A stretch of 64,000 nucleotides of DNA from Actinomadura mexicana (GTDB lineage Bacteria > Actinomycetota > Actinomycetes > Streptosporangiales > Streptosporangiaceae). This document shows positions 60,342 to 64,000 of the stretch, in pieces (positions within the stretch are counted from its first letter, which is position 1; every line of letters starts with the position of its first letter). The stretch is taken from NCBI RefSeq assembly GCF_900188105.1, contig NZ_FZNP01000007.1, forward strand, positions 1 through 64,000, in the 5' to 3' direction. Under the pieces are notes generated by a model. That model was not told where the DNA came from and searched no databases. It saw only the letters and a list, made by a program, of their open reading frames with translations. Position numbers and translations under genes: made by a program.

Positions 60342-61963
60342 GCCGCCTCCTCGCCGCCCCGCCCACCGGCCCCCGCGCACACCCGGCCGCCCTCCAACCG
60401 CACCACCCGGTCCGCCGCCCGCAGCAACGCCGGACGATGCGCCACCAGCACCGCCGTCCGCCCCGCCAGCAACCGCACCGCCGCATCCACCAGCACCCGC
60501 TCACTGTGCAGATCCAGCCGCGCCGTCGGCTCGTCCAGCAGCATCACCGGACCCCCCGACAGGAACGCCCGCGCGATCGCCAACCGCTGCCGCTGCCCCG
60601 CCGACGACCCCGCACCGCCCTCACCCAGCACCGTCGCCAAACCCTCAGGCAACTCCCCGACGAAATCCGCCGCGGCCGCCCGCGCCGCCTCCGCCACCCG
60701 CTCCGCCCCGGCCCCCGGATCACCCAGCCGGATGTTGTCGGCCACCGACGCCGCGAACAGGTGCGGCCGCTGCGGCACCCACCCCACACGCGCCCGCCAC
60801 GCCTCCACCTCCAACTCCGCCAGATCCACCCCGTCCACCAGCACCCGCCCCGAATCAGGGGACACCAGCCCCGCCAGCACCAGAAGCAGCGTCGACTTGC
60901 CCGCCCCCGACGGCCCCGTCACCGCCACCCGCTCACCCGGCCCCACCCGCAGCGACACCCGATCCAACGCCGCCTCCGCCGCCCCCCGGTACCGGACCGT
61001 CACCTCCTCCAGCACGATCTCCGGCGCCCCCGCGCCCACCACGACCCGCCCCCCGGACCCCGAAACCGCCGGCGCGTCCAACACCCCGAACACCTCCCGC
61101 GCCGCCGCCACCCCCTCCGCACTCGCATGGAAACGCTGCCCCAGCGCCCGCAACGGCAGATACACCTCCGGCGTCAACACCAGCACCAGCAAACCCGTCG
61201 ACAGCACCATCTCCCCACCCAACAACCGCAACCCCACCGGAACCGCAACCAACGCCACCGACAACGCGCACACCGACTCCAGCACCAGCGACGACAGGAA
61301 CGCCACGCGCAGCGCCCGCACACTCGCCCGCCGATGCTCACCCGCCAACTCCCGCACCACCACCGACTGATGACCGGTCCGCCCGAACGCCCGCAACGTC
61401 CCCAACCCCGCCACCACGTCCCGGAAATGCCCGCCCAACCGGTGCAGCAGCCCCCACTGCCGACCCGTCAACGCCGCCGTCCGCATCCCCACCAGCGCAC
61501 CGAACACCGGCACCAGCGGAACCGTCACCGCCACCACCAGCGCCGACACCCAATCCGCCGCCACCAGCCGCACCAGCACCACCACCGGCACCGCACACGC
61601 CGCCACCACCTGCGGCACATAACCAGTGAAGAACGGATCGACCGCGTCCAACCCCCGCGTCAGCAACGTCACCCGCGCCCCCGCATCACCCGCCGCCCTC
61701 TCCAGCAGCGCACCCCGCAGCCCCCGCTTCACCCGCGCCGCCGCCCGGCCCGCCACCAGCGCCACCACCCACGCCAGCAACGCACGCCCGGCCACCACCA
61801 CCGCCACCCACGGCAACGGCCCCGCATCCAGGCCCGCCACCGCCCGCACCAGCAGCTCCGCCTGCACCACCAGCAGAACACCCTGACCTGCCGCCAGCAC
61901 CCCCAGCAGCACCATCACCCGGCCAGGAACCCACCGCAGCAGACGCCGCTCAACGCCCTTCAC
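60338..61963 (-). CDS. cydD: Thiol reductant ABC exporter subunit CydD
   Basis: A 541-residue ABC half-transporter with six TM helices and an ATPase: Walker A GPSGAGKSTLLLVL, Walker B VMLLDEPTARLD. The signature motif reads SSAGQRQRLAIARA instead of the usual LSGGQ, a notable change in a residue pair that contacts ATP. Starts 9 bp after the cydB stop and overlaps cydC. Confidence 0.88.
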   Translation of the reverse strand: MKGVERRLLRWVPGRVMVLLGVLAAGQGVLLVVQAELLVRAVAGLDAGPLPWVAVVVAGRALLAWVVALVAGRAAARVKRGLRGALLERAAGDAGARVTLLTRGLDAVDPFFTGYVPQVVAACAVPVVVLVRLVAADWVSALVVAVTVPLVPVFGALVGMRTAALTGRQWGLLHRLGGHFRDVVAGLGTLRAFGRTGHQSVVVRELAGEHRRASVRALRVAFLSSLVLESVCALSVALVAVPVGLRLLGGEMVLSTGLLVLVLTPEVYLPLRALGQRFHASAEGVAAAREVFGVLDAPAVSGSGGRVVVGAGAPEIVLEEVTVRYRGAAEAALDRVSLRVGPGERVAVTGPSGAGKSTLLLVLAGLVSPDSGRVLVDGVDLAELEVEAWRARVGWVPQRPHLFAASVADNIRLGDPGAGAERVAEAARAAAADFVGELPEGLATVLGEGGAGSSAGQRQRLAIARAFLSGGPVMLLDEPTARLDLHSERVLVDAAVRLLAGRTAVLVAHRPALLRAADRVVRLEGGRVCAGAGGRGGEEAA

Positions 61964-61972
61964 CCCGGCCGC

Positions 61973-62716
61973 CTACAAGTACGAGGGCGACTCCACACGC
62001 CCCCGGAACGTCCACCACACCAGCGCCTGCGACGCCAACAGCAACGGCAGCACCACCACCGTCACCACCGCCGTCATCGTCAGACCCGCACCCTCGGCCA
62101 CGACCTCCGACCACTCCACCTGCACCCCGGCCACCACCGGCGCACCCGCCATCACCAGCGCCGACAACCCGTACCGGGACGGAACCCGCCCCACACGCTC
62201 CGCCAACCCCACCGGCAACCGCCACCGAACGAACCCCACACCATGCCAGGCGAACAGCACCGCCAACGGCAACCCCGCAACGCTCCCCACACCCAGCCCG
62301 CCACCGGCCAGCACCGAACCCAGCACCGCCCCCCACGCCAACGCCAGCGCCCAACTCCCCGCCACGATCGCCGCGTCCCACACACCACGCCACACCGCCG
62401 CGTCCACCCGCCCCCGCAGCCACAACCCCATGTCCCGCACGACCCAACCGAACAGCAGCACCACGAACAGCGGATACAACTCCTCCAGCAACCCGTGCTC
62501 CAGCCCCGGGAACGCACCCGCCACCAGACCCGCCGCCGCCACCAGCCACACCTCGTTGCCCAGGAAGAACGGCGCGAACGACGCGATCACCAACCGCCGC
62601 TCCCGCTGGTCCCGCCCCAGCCACGGCAGCAGCATCCCCACCCCGACATCGGCACCCGCCAGCACCAGATACCCGGCCGAGAACACCGCCAGCAACACCA
62701 CCGCGAGAGAATCCAT
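61973..62716 (-). CDS. cydB: Cytochrome bd oxidase subunit II (CydB), short form
   Basis: A 247/248-residue membrane protein with about seven hydrophobic segments. AVFSAGYLVLAGADVGVGML and FLGNEVWLVAAAGLVAGAFP match the CydB N-terminal half, ending VWWTFRGRV. Many CydB proteins have 330-380 residues and nine helices, so this is a compact version. Both ATG codons at the start are possible. It pairs with CydA to form the haem b/d quinol oxidase. Confidence 0.82.
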   Translation of the reverse strand: MDSLAVVLLAVFSAGYLVLAGADVGVGMLLPWLGRDQRERRLVIASFAPFFLGNEVWLVAAAGLVAGAFPGLEHGLLEELYPLFVVLLFGWVVRDMGLWLRGRVDAAVWRGVWDAAIVAGSWALALAWGAVLGSVLAGGGLGVGSVAGLPLAVLFAWHGVGFVRWRLPVGLAERVGRVPSRYGLSALVMAGAPVVAGVQVEWSEVVAEGAGLTMTAVVTVVVLPLLLASQALVWWTFRGRVESPSYL

Positions 62717-62729
62717 CACCAGGCTCCTG

Positions 62730-63980
62730 TCAGAACGTCGGGCTCATCACCGGCGCGGCCGGCTCCACCGGGGGAGAGGCACCCAGCCCCGCCCCCTCCG
62801 GACCCCGCCGCGCGAACCGCGCCAGCAGCCACGCGTTCACCCCGAACAGCAACGCGAACAGCACCGAGAACGCCACGAACGACACCGTGATCGTCCCCGC
62901 CCCCACCCCCGGCGACAGCGCGTCCCGCGTCTTCAGCACCCCGTACACCATCCACGGCTGCCGCCCCACCTCACGGAACACCCACCCCGCCACCATCGCC
63001 ACATACGGCAGCGGCACCGCAGCGATCATCAGCACGTGGAACACCCGCCCCCGCACCAGCCACCGCCCGAACGGGAACTTCACCAACGCCACCGCCGCCA
63101 CCAGCAGCATCAGCATCCACATCGTCATCATCAGCGCCTCACCGACCCCCGCCAGCACCGGCGCCCGGTAATCGTCCGCTCCGAACCGCGCCGTGAAATC
63201 CGCCACCGCGGCCGCCGCCTTGCCCCCACCCGTCTTCGTCGGCTGCACGTACTGGAACTGCATCCCGCCGAACACCACCACCGGCATCACCGACACCATC
63301 ACCGTCAGCAACCCGATCCGCATCGACCGCCGGAAGAACTCCACCTCCGCCGTCCGCCGCAGCAGATGAAAACCACTCACCCCCGCCATGAAGAACCCCG
63401 CCGTCAGCAACCCCCCGAACAGCACATGGAAGAACGCCAGCAACGCCGTCGGATTCGCCAGCAGAGCCCCCGCATCGTCCAGCCGCGCCACACCGTCCAC
63501 CATCACGAACCCCACCGGACGCTGCAGCCACCCGTTCGCCACCAGCACGAAGTACGCCGACAGATACGCCGTCAACGTCACCACCCAGATCAGCGCCAGA
63601 TGAACCCACCGGTTCAGCCGATCCCACCCGAAGATCCACAACCCCAGGAACGTCGACTCCACGAAGAACGCCACGATCGTCTCCAGCGCCAGCGGCGCAC
63701 CGAACACGTTCCCCGTCACCCGCGACAGCCCCGACCAGTTCAGACCGAACTGGAACTCCATCACCAACCCGGTGACGATCCCCACCGCATAGTTGATGAC
63801 ATACAACTGCCCCCAGAACCGCACCATCCGCGCATGCACCGCACTGCCCGACACCGTCGCCCGCGTCTGCGTCAACGCCACCAGCGTCGCCAACCCCAGC
63901 GTCAACGCCACGAACAGAAAATGCGTGCCGGCCGTCAACGCGAACTGCACCCGCGCCAGATCCAGCGGATCCGCACCCAT
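62730..63980 (-). CDS. cydA: Cytochrome bd oxidase subunit I (CydA)
   Basis: A 416-residue haem-binding subunit. N-terminal DPLDLARVQFALTAGTHFLF carries the haem b595 axial His. MEFQFGLNWSGLSRVTGNVF, FGGMQFQYVQPTK and VFREVGRQPWMVYGVLKTRD (quinol-site GRQPW) are present, with the short Q-loop usual in actinomycetes. ATG 63978-63980 is the probable start; upstream in-frame codons reach 63995 near the window edge. First gene of the cydABDC operon, reducing O2 with high affinity. Confidence 0.9.
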   Translation of the reverse strand: MGADPLDLARVQFALTAGTHFLFVALTLGLATLVALTQTRATVSGSAVHARMVRFWGQLYVINYAVGIVTGLVMEFQFGLNWSGLSRVTGNVFGAPLALETIVAFFVESTFLGLWIFGWDRLNRWVHLALIWVVTLTAYLSAYFVLVANGWLQRPVGFVMVDGVARLDDAGALLANPTALLAFFHVLFGGLLTAGFFMAGVSGFHLLRRTAEVEFFRRSMRIGLLTVMVSVMPVVVFGGMQFQYVQPTKTGGGKAAAAVADFTARFGADDYRAPVLAGVGEALMMTMWMLMLLVAAVALVKFPFGRWLVRGRVFHVLMIAAVPLPYVAMVAGWVFREVGRQPWMVYGVLKTRDALSPGVGAGTITVSFVAFSVLFALLFGVNAWLLARFARRGPEGAGLGASPPVEPAAPVMSPTF

Positions 63981-64000
63981 CAGCACACGCTCCAAGAATC

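Noticed and set aside
58167..61370. A 1067-codon plus-strand frame opposite cydC and cydD
   Set aside because: The product is a monotonous Arg/His/Pro/Gln string with no domains; it results from the strong C skew of the top strand.
60437..62890. An 817-codon plus-strand frame opposite cydD and cydB
   Set aside because: Same low-complexity shadow composition; the opposite strand encodes recognisable transporter and oxidase subunits.

Overview
The window looks like part of a high-GC actinomycete chromosome, most likely Thermomonosporaceae/Actinomadura-like. This rests on very high GC with GC-rich third codon positions, F420/LLM oxidoreductases, a SigE-family sigma factor beside a CU044_5270-type protein, actinobacterial gas vesicle genes, MmyB-type XRE regulators and a Rox rifamycin monooxygenase. 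No rRNA, tRNA or CRISPR array was seen.

The left part (about 1-40 kb) is a mosaic. Intact catabolic, redox and regulatory genes (FAD monooxygenase, epoxide hydrolases, alcohol dehydrogenase, F420 oxidoreductases, LysE and MFS exporters, TetR/MarR/HxlR/XRE regulators) sit between many broken genes. The remnants include a saccharopine dehydrogenase-like/GlxA chimeric junction, a cupin, LuxR, LacI and phosphotriesterase pieces, a TPR protein, and Tn3, IS982 and ISL3 transposases, a resolvase and an integrase. Three copies of a roughly 37-bp repeat appear to belong to a Tn3-family element. A 465-bp block carrying a DUF1330 gene occurs twice (10.15 and 28.74 kb) with one mismatch. At 25.2-28.3 kb a zinc-finger/coiled-coil protein faces a complete tyrosine integrase across a repeat-rich control region, probably the core of a small integrated element.

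From 40 to 50 kb most genes are intact. They include an orphan NarL-type histidine kinase, a rox rifamycin monooxygenase with an upstream rifamycin-associated element and a divergent MarR regulator, a WYL regulator/VOC pair, and a TetR regulator divergent from a UvrA-like drug-resistance ATPase. A hemerythrin protein, an LEA-like membrane-anchored protein and a reduced gas vesicle operon (gvpA-F-G-O plus a gvpL/F remnant) follow. The LEA-like gene and the gvp operon each have a GTTT-N14-GGGTA(C/G) promoter of the SigB-type stress class.

From 52.5 to 57 kb decay returns (a Clp_N/ClpX-zinc-finger pseudogene, a truncated LLM oxidoreductase, a frameshifted resolvase with a res-like site, a truncated methyltransferase). 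The window ends with a MocR regulator and a cydABDC operon for cytochrome bd oxidase on the minus strand, running off the right edge. From about 56.7 kb onward the top strand is strongly C-rich whatever the gene orientation, unlike the G-rich 44-50 kb segment.
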